Assembly (NCBI GenBank): GCA_028710415.1
Contig: JAQTUE010000017.1
Span: 1 to 64,000 of the forward strand
Length of the DNA: 64,000 nucleotides
Direction of reading: 5' to 3'
From: Paludibacter sp.
GTDB taxonomy: Bacteria > Bacteroidota > Bacteroidia > Bacteroidales > Paludibacteraceae
Below, piece by piece: positions 55,454 through 64,000 of the stretch. The translations under genes were made by a program, and so were the position numbers. Positions within the stretch are counted from its first letter, which is position 1; each line of letters opens with the position of its first letter. Below the pieces are notes generated by a model. That model ran no database searches. It saw only the letters and a program-made list of their open reading frames with translations, and was not told the origin of the DNA.

Positions 55454-56587
55454 ATGAAAACAGGAAAAATAAAAATCCTATTTACATTCTTAGTATTTAC
55501 TTGCAGCTTTAATCAGGCGCAACAACTTCCTTCAAAAACGGAAGTTTTGGCTACTATGAAACTCACTAATTCTTACTTTGTAAAAAAATGGCCTGATCCG
55601 GGGAAAGAAATCGTAATTAAGAAAGTACGAACCAGTAATATCTGGACGCGTGCAGTTTATTACGAAGGACTCATGGCAATGTATCAGATAAATCCAGAAA
55701 AGGAATTCTACAATTATGCTTTAACCTGGGGAAATTCGCACCATTGGGGTCTGAACGGGGGTATTAATACCCGGAATGCCGACAACCTATGTTGCGGACA
55801 AACCTATATTGATTTATACATGTTAGAGCCAAAACCGGAACGGATAAGCAATTTAAAGACATCAGTAGATTTGATGATGCAATCACCAAAAATCGACGAT
55901 TGGAATTGGATTGATGCCTTACAAATGGCTATGCCGGTTTATGCAAAATTGGGAGTTTTGTATCACGATAAACGTTACTTCGAGCGGATGTACCAAATGT
56001 ACATGTACAGCAAGACTATTGAGGGTGGAAAAGGTTTGTACAACCCGGAAGATCATTTATGGTGGCGTGATAAAGATTTTGTGCCTCCCTTTAAGGAACC
56101 GAATGGCGAAGACTGTTACTGGTCGCGCGGAAATGGTTGGGTAATTGCAACCCTGGTGCGTGTTTTAGACATATTGCCTAAGGATGATCCTCACCGTAAC
56201 GAATATCAAAAGACTTTTGAAGAGATGTTGAATGCCCTGGCTCCTATCCAGCGAAAAGATGGATTTTGGAACGTAAGCTTACACGATCCAAACAACTTTG
56301 GTGGTAAAGAGCTAACCGGGACAGCATTATTCACTTATGGAATGGCATGGGGTGTTAACAATGGAACACTGAGTAAAGAGAAATACCTTCCGATCATTAC
56401 AAAAGCCTGGCAAGCAATGACCAAAGAATCTGTTCAACCAAACGGATTCCTGGGATATGTTCAGGGTACCGGCAAACAGCCTTCCGATGGTCAGCCCGTA
56501 ACCTATAACCAGGCACCTGATTTCGAAGATTACGGACTTGGATGTTTTCTATTGGCGGGAAGCGAAGTTTACAAACTTTGTAACTAA
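55454..56587 (+). CDS. Second GH105 family unsaturated uronyl hydrolase
   Basis: 377 residues with a signal peptide (ends FNQAQ). GH105/GH88-type barrel: TSNIWTRAVYYEGLMAMYQ, NADNLCCGQTYIDLY, DDWNWIDALQMAMPVYAKLG (probable catalytic Asp about 154), DCYWSRGNGWVIATLVRVLD and KELTGTALFTYGMAWGV. It is shorter than the GH105 at 51706 and only distantly similar, so the two probably differ in oligosaccharide size or linkage preference (inference). Confidence 0.85.
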   Translation: MKTGKIKILFTFLVFTCSFNQAQQLPSKTEVLATMKLTNSYFVKKWPDPGKEIVIKKVRTSNIWTRAVYYEGLMAMYQINPEKEFYNYALTWGNSHHWGLNGGINTRNADNLCCGQTYIDLYMLEPKPERISNLKTSVDLMMQSPKIDDWNWIDALQMAMPVYAKLGVLYHDKRYFERMYQMYMYSKTIEGGKGLYNPEDHLWWRDKDFVPPFKEPNGEDCYWSRGNGWVIATLVRVLDILPKDDPHRNEYQKTFEEMLNALAPIQRKDGFWNVSLHDPNNFGGKELTGTALFTYGMAWGVNNGTLSKEKYLPIITKAWQAMTKESVQPNGFLGYVQGTGKQPSDGQPVTYNQAPDFEDYGLGCFLLAGSEVYKLCN

Positions 56588-56762
56588 TAACACAAACTAA
56601 ATAATGTCATATTATTTTATTTTAAATAAGGGAATTAGGGTTAGATTTTTTGTTTAACATTTCTCTTATGTAACTAAAATATAAATATCAGTATATAAAC
56701 CATTTATAGTTGATAATTTCTTTTTTTTATATTTCTTTTGAAGTTGATTTATTCCAGTTTTA

Positions 56763-56867
56763 CCGCCCCAAGCCCCTAAAGGGGATGTGAATTACTTTTG
56801 TCTCCTAAAGTAATTACAAACATAGGAGACGGTACTATTATACATCCCCTTTAGGGGCTTGGGGCGG
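56763..56867. repeat. Paired inverted element with CCCCTAAAGGGG cores (copy C, perfect arms)
   Basis: The 25-nt arms 56763-56787 and 56843-56867 are exact reverse complements, each holding a CCCCTAAAGGGG or CCCCTTTAGGGG palindrome. Inside, GTCTCCT (56800-56806) also faces AGGAGAC (56824-56830), so the whole 105 nt can fold into one hairpin. It lies in the 580-nt gap between the GH105 and GH2 genes. The rest of this gap shows nothing but a 22-nt fragment (56962-56983) also found at 19253-19274. Confidence 0.85.
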
Positions 56868-57167
56868 TTTAACAGAAGTTTTCAACAACTTAACCAGTTA
56901 TTTTTATTGGGGCTTTTTTATATATATGGAGGGACTACTAAGGGTGCCAAAACAAAAATAAGGTACATTCCGGTTTATCGGAAAGGTTTTTAATTTAAAA
57001 CCCTTACATATGGACTTTAACCCTTCGTAGAAAATCAAACTCCCCATATTAAAACCCTTATTCCCTTATTTAGAAAAGCTGTTTTAGTCGTTTTTTAAGA
57101 AATTAAACAGGACAATATATTGTTCTAACTACTTACTATTGCACCTTAAAATTAATATTGTACAGTC

Positions 57168-59507
57168 ATGTTCAAACTAAAATATTTTTCGATACCGTTT
57201 TGTTTATTACTTCTTTTTTCAACAACAATTCAGGCTCAAAAAGAAGCAGGTAATTCGAGAACTATACTAAACTTTGATACTGATTGGCGTTTTTTGAAAG
57301 GTGATGCACCGGGAGCAGAAAATCCGGAGTTTGATGATTCGAAATGGCGGGTGCTGGATGTACCACATGACTGGAGCATAGAAGGAACATACGATCAGGC
57401 GAATCCAACCGGTCGTGGGGGAGGATATTTACCTGCAGGAATCGGATGGTATCGCAAATATTTCACTGTAAAAGCAGCAGATTCCAACAGTAAATTTTTT
57501 ATTGAGTTTGATGGGGTAATGGCAAACAGTGATATCTGGATAAACGGATTTCATTTAGGTAAACGTCCAAACGGAACTATCAGTTTCAGTTACAATTTAA
57601 CCGGGCATTTGAAATTTGGAAAAGGAGAAAGAAATGTATTGTCAGTAAAAGCCGATAATTCTCTTCAACCGGCTGCACGTTATTATACCGGTGCCGGCAT
57701 TTATAGACACGTACGCCTGGTAAAAACGAATTCCCTGCATATTGTCCAATGGGGTGTATTTATTTCAACAGCAAAGGTTACAGCTAAGAATGCAACCGTC
57801 AATTTGCAGACAACTGTAAGTAACGACACTAAAACTTCCGGTTCAATAGTCCTTGAAACCTCAATTATCGATCCTGCCGGTAAAAAAGTAAAATCTATAG
57901 AATCGAAACAGAACATTCCATCCGGTAAATCCATAACAATTAATCAAATATTGGAAGTTACTGATCCTCATCTGTGGGATGTTAATCAACCAAACCTATA
58001 CCGGGCAATTTCAAAAATTAAGACAGCTAAAAATATCCTTGATGAACAAACCAACACGTTCGGAATCAGGGATAGTAAATTCCAAGCTGCCACAGGATAT
58101 TGGTTAAATGGTAAAAACATTAAAATTAAAGGCGTTTGTCTTCATCACGATGCGGGCGCAGTGGGGGCTGCTGTTCCCGAAAGTGTGTGGGAACGCAGGC
58201 TTGCTTTATTAAAAGAAGCCGGGGTAAACGCAATTCGTACAGCACACGATCCGGTGGCACCGGAATTTTTGGATATCTGCGATCGGTTAGGATTCCTGGT
58301 CATGGATGAAACATTTGATACGTGGACAGTTGCTAAACCCTATGGAGAAAAAGGGTATAACCTCTATTTCAACCAGTGGTGGGAAAAAGACACCCGCGAT
58401 ATTGTACTTCGCGACCGCAATCATCCATCCATCATTATCTACAGTGTCGGAAATGAGATTCGGGACAATTTGAATGACTCTTCCGGATTTAAGAAATATA
58501 AAGATCAACAGGATTTAGTACACCGGTTAGATCTGGGACGTCCTGTTACTATGGCTTTGTTTCGTCCGGGTTCTTCCAAAGTATATACAAATGGTTTTAC
58601 AGAAATTATGGATGTAGTAGGCCAGAATTACCGTGAAAAGGAATTGGTGGAAGCTCATGTGTCAAACCCGGGACGAATCGTCATTGGTACCGAAAATGGC
58701 CATGAACAATCCGAATGGTTGGTGTTGCGTGATAATCCATTTATGGCCGGACAATTCTTGTGGACAGGTTTCGATTACTTAGGCGAAGCCCAATGGCCTG
58801 CCATTTCAAGAAATACAGGATTGTTTGACCGCACGGGCAGTTGGTCGCAACAGGGCTATCAACGCCAAAGCTGGTGGTCGGAGAAACCCGTTGTTCATAT
58901 GGTCCGGAGATCAGATAATAATGGTGAAGGAAAATGGGCTGCCAATTGGACACCACTTGATTTCGGAACATATGATGAAGCCAAAGTTGAGGTTTACAGT
59001 AATTGCAACGACGTGGAATTATTCCTGAATGACAAATCACTGGGCGTTAAACAGAAACCGGCGAATGATGCTCCACGGGCATGGGATATTTCTTTTGAAA
59101 AAGGAACATTGAAAGCAATTGGCCGGAATGCCGGAAAAGTTGTGGCAACTGATGAATTCAAAACTGCCGGCGATCCTGTCAGTATTATACTCGTAGCAGA
59201 CAAAGACAGGTTGACCAAAGACTGGAATGATGTAATTTATGTTACAGCTAAAATTGTAGATTCAAATGGAATTGTTTGCCCGAATGCCGACAAACTCATT
59301 ACATTCAATGTTTCCGATGCAGGTGAAATTATAGCTGTCGACAATGGAAATGTAGACAGCCATGAATCCTATCGTGGCCTGGCACGGCGGGCATTCAATG
59401 GTCAATGTATTGCAATAATCCGTGGTAAATCAAATTCCGGCCAGATTAAAGTATCCGCAAATTCAACCGAATTGAAAGCCGGAAGTGTTACTATTGATAT
59501 CAAATAA
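57168..59507 (+). CDS. Exported GH2 beta-galactosidase-type enzyme
   Basis: 779 residues with a signal peptide (ends STTIQAQ). Layout as in the 15096-17522 enzyme: jelly roll (DWRFLKGDAPGAENPEFDDSKW, VPHDWSIEGTYD), Ig-like domain, TIM barrel and DUF4982/Ig-like C-terminus. The acid/base Glu is in YSVGNEIRD (about E430), the likely nucleophile in VIGTENGHE (about E509), and GQFLWTGFDYLGEAQWP closes the barrel. It probably acts on galactose side chains of rhamnogalacturonan-I. The acetylesterase gene follows after 66 nt. Confidence 0.88.
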   Translation: MFKLKYFSIPFCLLLLFSTTIQAQKEAGNSRTILNFDTDWRFLKGDAPGAENPEFDDSKWRVLDVPHDWSIEGTYDQANPTGRGGGYLPAGIGWYRKYFTVKAADSNSKFFIEFDGVMANSDIWINGFHLGKRPNGTISFSYNLTGHLKFGKGERNVLSVKADNSLQPAARYYTGAGIYRHVRLVKTNSLHIVQWGVFISTAKVTAKNATVNLQTTVSNDTKTSGSIVLETSIIDPAGKKVKSIESKQNIPSGKSITINQILEVTDPHLWDVNQPNLYRAISKIKTAKNILDEQTNTFGIRDSKFQAATGYWLNGKNIKIKGVCLHHDAGAVGAAVPESVWERRLALLKEAGVNAIRTAHDPVAPEFLDICDRLGFLVMDETFDTWTVAKPYGEKGYNLYFNQWWEKDTRDIVLRDRNHPSIIIYSVGNEIRDNLNDSSGFKKYKDQQDLVHRLDLGRPVTMALFRPGSSKVYTNGFTEIMDVVGQNYREKELVEAHVSNPGRIVIGTENGHEQSEWLVLRDNPFMAGQFLWTGFDYLGEAQWPAISRNTGLFDRTGSWSQQGYQRQSWWSEKPVVHMVRRSDNNGEGKWAANWTPLDFGTYDEAKVEVYSNCNDVELFLNDKSLGVKQKPANDAPRAWDISFEKGTLKAIGRNAGKVVATDEFKTAGDPVSIILVADKDRLTKDWNDVIYVTAKIVDSNGIVCPNADKLITFNVSDAGEIIAVDNGNVDSHESYRGLARRAFNGQCIAIIRGKSNSGQIKVSANSTELKAGSVTIDIK

Positions 59508-59573
59508 GATTTAAATAGGATTAAGTCAGCTAAACGATCAAACAAACCAAATTTATTTAACTTACATTTAAAA

Positions 59574-60890
59574 ATGAAACACCTTATTTTAGTTGCAGTG
59601 ATTGTCTTTCTGTTTTCAGGTTTCAGTCAGGCAAAAGACAATCAGGTTAACTCCCGTTTTACTTTTGGGACTGTCAAAGTTCAAAAAGGTTGGACAAAAA
59701 TTGAATCGTCAACACTCTATACTGCCCAAACGGGATATGGACTTGTACCATTGGGCGAAATCACTTCTAACAAGACTGAATCGAAAACAGGTTTTGTAAG
59801 CAGCAAAAAACCTTTTTATTTTGAAGTCAATTTACCGGAAGGACATTATGTGATAGAACTTACCCTCGGGGGATCACCGGAGGGCTCTTCAACTACACTA
59901 AAAGCCGAATCGCGTCGCCTGATGTTTGAGAATGTGAAAACTGCCAAAGGTGAATTCGTAAAGAAGACCATTGTTGTTGATGTCAGGACTCCACAAATTA
60001 ATACAGATGAAAAAATAAAACTTAAGGAACGTGAGTTGAAATACCTTAATTGGGATAATAAACTTACGTTGGAATTTAATGGTGAAAATCCTTGTGTATC
60101 CGCTATTGAAATTAAAAAGGCAAATGATCTTCCAACCATCTTTCTGGCCGGCAATTCGACTGTTACCGATCAGGAAAACGAACCATGGGCTTCATGGGGA
60201 CAAATGTTTCCACGCTTTCTAGCATCGAATGTGGTTGTAGCTAATTTTGCAGAGTCCGGTGAAACACTGCTTGCTTTCAAACGAGAAAAACGGTTGCAAA
60301 AATTACTAAGCTTAATGAAAAAAGGCGATTACCTGTTTATTGAATTTGCACATAACGACCAAAAACCTGGTGGAAACCATTTAGATCCATTTACCACCTA
60401 CAAAGCCGAAGTTAAGATGTACATTGCCGAAGTTCGGAAAAAGGGTGGAAACGTCATCTTAGTCACTTCCATGAACCGCCGTCAGTTTGATGAGGCTGGT
60501 AAGATAATCAACACCCTCGGAGATTATCCTGAAGCTATGCGTCAAACAGCAGCCGAAGAAAAAGTACCGGTTATTGACCTGAATGCTATGAGCAAGGACT
60601 TTTACGAAGCCATGGGACCAGAAAATTCAAAAAAAGCTTTTGTCCATTATCCTGCCAATACGTATCCGGGCCAGGATAAGGCCCTGGCGGACAATACGCA
60701 CTTTAACCCTTATGGAGCTTACGAGTTGGCACGATGCATTGTGTCTGCCATTATTCAACAAAAGCTGGATTTAAAGAAATACCTGATTGATCCAGTAACT
60801 GTTTTTGACCCGAAATATCCCGACTCCATGACTGTATTCCATTGGTACGAAAGTCCTTCGGTAAATTTAATTAAACCGGATGGGAATTAA
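59574..60890 (+). CDS. Rhamnogalacturonan acetylesterase with extra N-terminal beta domain
   Basis: 438 residues: signal peptide (ends GFSQA), an N-terminal carbohydrate-binding-like beta domain (about 25-175; SKKPFYFEVNLPEGHYVIELTLGG) and an SGNH/CE12-like esterase domain (about 185-435). Catalytic blocks: LAGNSTVTDQ (Ser about 195), NFAESGET, EFAHNDQKPG (Asn) and ADNTHFNPYG (Asp about 373, His about 376). The first block reads GNST instead of GDST, which is common in this subgroup. The added domain distinguishes it from the 50699 enzyme. It should remove acetyl groups from rhamnogalacturonan. Confidence 0.85.
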   Translation: MKHLILVAVIVFLFSGFSQAKDNQVNSRFTFGTVKVQKGWTKIESSTLYTAQTGYGLVPLGEITSNKTESKTGFVSSKKPFYFEVNLPEGHYVIELTLGGSPEGSSTTLKAESRRLMFENVKTAKGEFVKKTIVVDVRTPQINTDEKIKLKERELKYLNWDNKLTLEFNGENPCVSAIEIKKANDLPTIFLAGNSTVTDQENEPWASWGQMFPRFLASNVVVANFAESGETLLAFKREKRLQKLLSLMKKGDYLFIEFAHNDQKPGGNHLDPFTTYKAEVKMYIAEVRKKGGNVILVTSMNRRQFDEAGKIINTLGDYPEAMRQTAAEEKVPVIDLNAMSKDFYEAMGPENSKKAFVHYPANTYPGQDKALADNTHFNPYGAYELARCIVSAIIQQKLDLKKYLIDPVTVFDPKYPDSMTVFHWYESPSVNLIKPDGN

Positions 60891-60990
60891 GAAAACTCTC
60901 TGACCCCTCAAAGGGATTAAAACATTACTTTTACTTAATTTTTGAAACGAATATTAATCAGTTCCCTGTAGGAATTTAATTATCAATACT

Positions 60991-63975
60991 ATGTTTAAAA
61001 AAATTGCACTTTTATTCTTTCTGTTACCTGTATTCTCCGGATTTTCAACTACTAAGTTTGAGGGGAATCTCCGCCAGACTTATAACTTTAATTCTTCCTG
61101 GAAACTACAAATCGGAGATATCCCAAATGCACATCAGTCAGATTTTAATGATGCTTCATGGAAACCTGTTACATTGCCACATGCTTTCAATGAAGATGAA
61201 GCATTTCGGGTGCATATTGAGCAATTAACCGATACGGTAGTCTGGTATCGCAAAAACTTCCGCTTGCCGGCATCCGATATCGGGAAAAAAGTATTTATTG
61301 AATTCGAAGGAGTCCGGTTTGCAGCCGAAGTATATATAAACGGAGTGAAAGTAGGCCTGCACGAAAATGGCGTAATGGCTTTCGGGTTTGACATTTCAGA
61401 CAAGGTGAAATTTGATGCCAGTAATGTTATTGCCGTCCGCGTTGATAACAGCTGGAAGTATCATGAACGTTCCACTAAAAGTCCTTATGAATGGAATAAC
61501 AGTAATTTCAATGCCAATTACGGTGGCATACCTAAAAATGTATTGATGCATATAACAGGAAAAGTGTATCAGACACTTCCGTTGTACTCCATGCTCAAAA
61601 CTACCGGGACATATATTTATGCCACTAACTTTGATATAAAAGGGAAAAATGCAGTTATCCATGCCGAGTCGGAAGTTAAGAATGAAGAATCTGCACCACG
61701 GACAATTCAATACGAAGTGAGTGTTGAAGATATAGATGGTAAAATTATTGCTCAGTTTTCAGGTGATAAACAAACCCTTGCACCCGGTGAAACAACTAAA
61801 CTTACAGCATCTTCGTTGGTTTCAGGATTGCATTTCTGGAGCTGGGGTTACGGCTATTTATACAATGTCTATACTACGCTGAAAATTAATGGCAAACCGG
61901 TGGATGTGGTAAAAACTCGTACCGGATTCCGCAAGACAGAATTTAAAAACGGTACAGTTTACCTGAATGACAGGGTACTCCAGATGAAAGGTTACGCACA
62001 ACGAACCAGTAATGAATGGCCGGCAATTGGCATTTCTGTTCCTGCATGGTTAAGTGATTACAGCAACAGATTGATGGTTGAAAGTAATGGGAATTTAGTC
62101 CGTTGGATGCACGTTTCACCCTGGAGACAGGATGTTGAATCGTGTGACAGGGTTGGATTGATGCAAATGTTTCCTGCCGGAGATGCAGAAGCAGATGTAA
62201 CAGGTAGACGTTGGGAACAGCGGACCGAATTAATGCGCGATGCCATCATCTATAACCGTAACAGCCCGAGTGTTTTGTTATATGAAAGCGGGAACAAAGG
62301 GGTGAGCGAAAAACACATGGTTGAAATGAAAGCAATTCGTGATACTTTCGATCCACACGGGGGTCGTGCAAGTGGTTCACGCGAAATGCTCGACAGCAAA
62401 ATTGCTGAATATGGTGGTGAAATGTTGTATATCAACCACAGTGCCGGCAAGCCGATGATTGCCACCGAATATTGCCGTGACGAAGCCTTGCGGAAATACT
62501 GGGACGAACTGACTCCTCCTTACCACAAGAACGGTGCAGGTCCTCTTTACAAAAATGCAGATGCAAGCGACTATAACAGAAACCAGGATTCGTTTGCCAA
62601 AGAAGATATTATTCGCTGGAACGATTACTTTGTTTGTCGTCCCGGAACAGGGAAGCGTGTGAGCGGCGGTGGATTGAATATTGTTTTTTCCGATACCAAC
62701 ACCCATTGCCGTGGTGAAGAAAATTACAGGCGTAGTGGTGAAGTGGATGCCATGCGAATTGCCAAAGACGCTTACTATGCTCATCAAGTTATGTGGGATG
62801 GTTGGGTTGATGTTGAAAAACCTCATTCGTACATTATTGGCCATTGGAATTATACTCCCGGAGCAGAAAAAGAGGTCATGGTAGTTTCGCCTTCCGATAA
62901 AGTTGAACTATTCCTGAATGGCGTATCACTTGGATTTGGAGAAAAAAGTTATAATTTCCTGCACACTTTCAAAAATGTAAAATATGAAGCCGGAGAATTA
63001 AAAGCGGTATCGTATTCAGCTAACGGTGGAAACTTAAAAGAAGTTAGCTCTGATATAAAGAAAACAGCCGGAGCACCTGTTGCATTAAAATTAACTTTGG
63101 TTGATCACCAAGCAGTTGTCAAAGCAGATGGTGCCGATATGGTATTGGTGCAAGTGGAAGTCGTTGATGCAAAAGGCCAACGTTGCCCGACTGCATTTAT
63201 CCCCGTAAATTTCAAACTTGATGGACCTGCCGAATGGCGTGGCGGCATTGCACAAGGACCAAATAATTATATTTTATCAACAACATTACCTGCCGAATGT
63301 GGCGTTAACCGTGCATTGATTCGCACGACTCCTGAATCCGGGAAAGTAACTGTTTCAGCGACTTCTGAAGGGTTGAATGCTGCGAGTATTTCATTTGAAA
63401 CCACTCAGGTAAACATTGTCAACGGACTCAATGAGGTTTTGACAAGTGATGGATTACCTTCAAACTTAAATCGTGGAGAAACACCTACCACACCTTCCTA
63501 TCAAATTTCCCGTGAAGCTATAGATATCATTTCTGCCACAGCCGGTGTCAATGTAGAAAAAGCAGCATTCAGTTACGACGATAACGAAGTGACCGAATGG
63601 ACCAATGATGGGAAAATATCCACAGGTTGGATTACCTATCAGTTCGCTAAAAAAACTGCTATATCTGAAGTCTGCCTGAAATTGGCAGGTTGGCGTACAC
63701 GCAGTTATCCGATTGAGATATTAGTAGACAATAAAATAGTCTGGAAAGGCACAACCGCACAAAGTCTGGGTTATGTAAACATACCATTTACACCAACCAA
63801 AGGAAAATCACTGACTATTCGTCTTACCGGTTCGAATACCGAAAAGGATGCCTTTCAGAATATGATTGAAGTAAATGGCAACAAGGAGCTCGATGGATTT
63901 AAAGACCCGAAGAATGCAAATACCAAAGGCCAGTTGCGAATTATAGAAGCCGAGATTTATGAAAAAGTAAAATAA
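60991..63975 (+). CDS. GH2-family protein with altered acid/base position and C-terminal beta domains
   Basis: 994 residues with a signal peptide (about 1-20). GH2 layout: jelly roll (SSWKLQIGDIPNAHQSDFNDASW, VWYRKNFRLPASD), Ig-like domain, TIM barrel, DUF4982/Ig-like domains and a discoidin-like beta domain (about 880-960, GWITYQFAKKTAISEVCLKLAGW). At the position where GH2 enzymes read GNE it reads LLYESGNKGVSE, placing Lys436 where the catalytic acid/base Glu should be. The nucleophile candidate is kept in MIATEYCRDE (about E493). It may use another residue, act on an unusual substrate, or be a binding protein. It is the last gene of the window, and the stop codon is inside. Confidence 0.85.
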   Translation: MFKKIALLFFLLPVFSGFSTTKFEGNLRQTYNFNSSWKLQIGDIPNAHQSDFNDASWKPVTLPHAFNEDEAFRVHIEQLTDTVVWYRKNFRLPASDIGKKVFIEFEGVRFAAEVYINGVKVGLHENGVMAFGFDISDKVKFDASNVIAVRVDNSWKYHERSTKSPYEWNNSNFNANYGGIPKNVLMHITGKVYQTLPLYSMLKTTGTYIYATNFDIKGKNAVIHAESEVKNEESAPRTIQYEVSVEDIDGKIIAQFSGDKQTLAPGETTKLTASSLVSGLHFWSWGYGYLYNVYTTLKINGKPVDVVKTRTGFRKTEFKNGTVYLNDRVLQMKGYAQRTSNEWPAIGISVPAWLSDYSNRLMVESNGNLVRWMHVSPWRQDVESCDRVGLMQMFPAGDAEADVTGRRWEQRTELMRDAIIYNRNSPSVLLYESGNKGVSEKHMVEMKAIRDTFDPHGGRASGSREMLDSKIAEYGGEMLYINHSAGKPMIATEYCRDEALRKYWDELTPPYHKNGAGPLYKNADASDYNRNQDSFAKEDIIRWNDYFVCRPGTGKRVSGGGLNIVFSDTNTHCRGEENYRRSGEVDAMRIAKDAYYAHQVMWDGWVDVEKPHSYIIGHWNYTPGAEKEVMVVSPSDKVELFLNGVSLGFGEKSYNFLHTFKNVKYEAGELKAVSYSANGGNLKEVSSDIKKTAGAPVALKLTLVDHQAVVKADGADMVLVQVEVVDAKGQRCPTAFIPVNFKLDGPAEWRGGIAQGPNNYILSTTLPAECGVNRALIRTTPESGKVTVSATSEGLNAASISFETTQVNIVNGLNEVLTSDGLPSNLNRGETPTTPSYQISREAIDIISATAGVNVEKAAFSYDDNEVTEWTNDGKISTGWITYQFAKKTAISEVCLKLAGWRTRSYPIEILVDNKIVWKGTTAQSLGYVNIPFTPTKGKSLTIRLTGSNTEKDAFQNMIEVNGNKELDGFKDPKNANTKGQLRIIEAEIYEKVK

Positions 63976-64000
63976 GCATACTAAGAAATAAAAAAAATAT

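Overview
The window comes from a fermentative, low-GC member of the Bacteroidota, most likely Bacteroidales and perhaps Paludibacter-like. The evidence is Bacteroidetes-type -7 promoter boxes (TAnnTTTG), a hybrid two-component regulator, type IX secretion (T9SS) C-terminal tails, an IS1380-type transposase remnant and pectin-degrading enzymes. The genus is an inference; no rRNA or marker gene settles it.

Region 1 (about 0.1-10.4 kb, + strand) is a seven-gene operon for a membrane complex related to group 4 [NiFe] hydrogenases and complex I: two tandem HyfB-like antiporter subunits, HyfC, HyfE and HyfF-like membrane subunits, a fused NuoC/NuoD (HyfG-like) large subunit and a fused ferredoxin/NuoB (HyfI-like) small subunit. 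It should not be read as a hydrogenase. Both CxxC pairs that bind the NiFe centre are missing from the large subunit, and three of four ligands of the proximal (N2-type) FeS cluster are missing from the small subunit. It belongs with the 'energy-converting hydrogenase related' (Ehr) complexes, whose reaction is unknown. The spacers inside this operon are unusually long and carry different repeat families.

Region 2 (10.5-12.9 kb) is a housekeeping block: a small coiled-coil protein, ZapA, a structured hairpin that may be a 6S-like RNA or a terminator, and RNase Y. After a terminator come about 0.9 kb holding a promoter, two tiny ORFs (one a likely 42-residue membrane protein) and a decayed IS1380-family transposase (13.87-14.89 kb).

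Region 3 (15-64 kb) is a large rhamnogalacturonan-I (pectin) utilisation locus. Minus-strand genes: a GH2 enzyme, an AraC regulator, a PL11 rhamnogalacturonan lyase fused to autotransporter-type beta-strand repeats and a T9SS tail, two paralogous repeat proteins with T9SS tails, a hybrid two-component sensor, an MG2-domain protein, a second PL11 fusion and a GH115 glucuronidase. Plus-strand genes: a GH2, two rhamnogalacturonan acetylesterases (CE12-like), two GH105 unsaturated rhamnogalacturonyl hydrolases, L-rhamnose mutarotase, a GH28 and two further GH2 enzymes. The likely scheme is surface cleavage by the T9SS-exported lyases, deacetylation, removal of galactose and uronic acid side groups, removal of unsaturated galacturonate by GH105, and rhamnose anomer conversion by RhaM. 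No SusC/SusD pair is present, so the oligosaccharide importer must lie outside the window or be of another type.

The intergenic DNA is rich in repeats: paired inverted CCCC..AAAGGGG elements, two long inverted arrays of a degenerate 11-bp unit, heptad-like GTTTGAA tracts and short palindromes.
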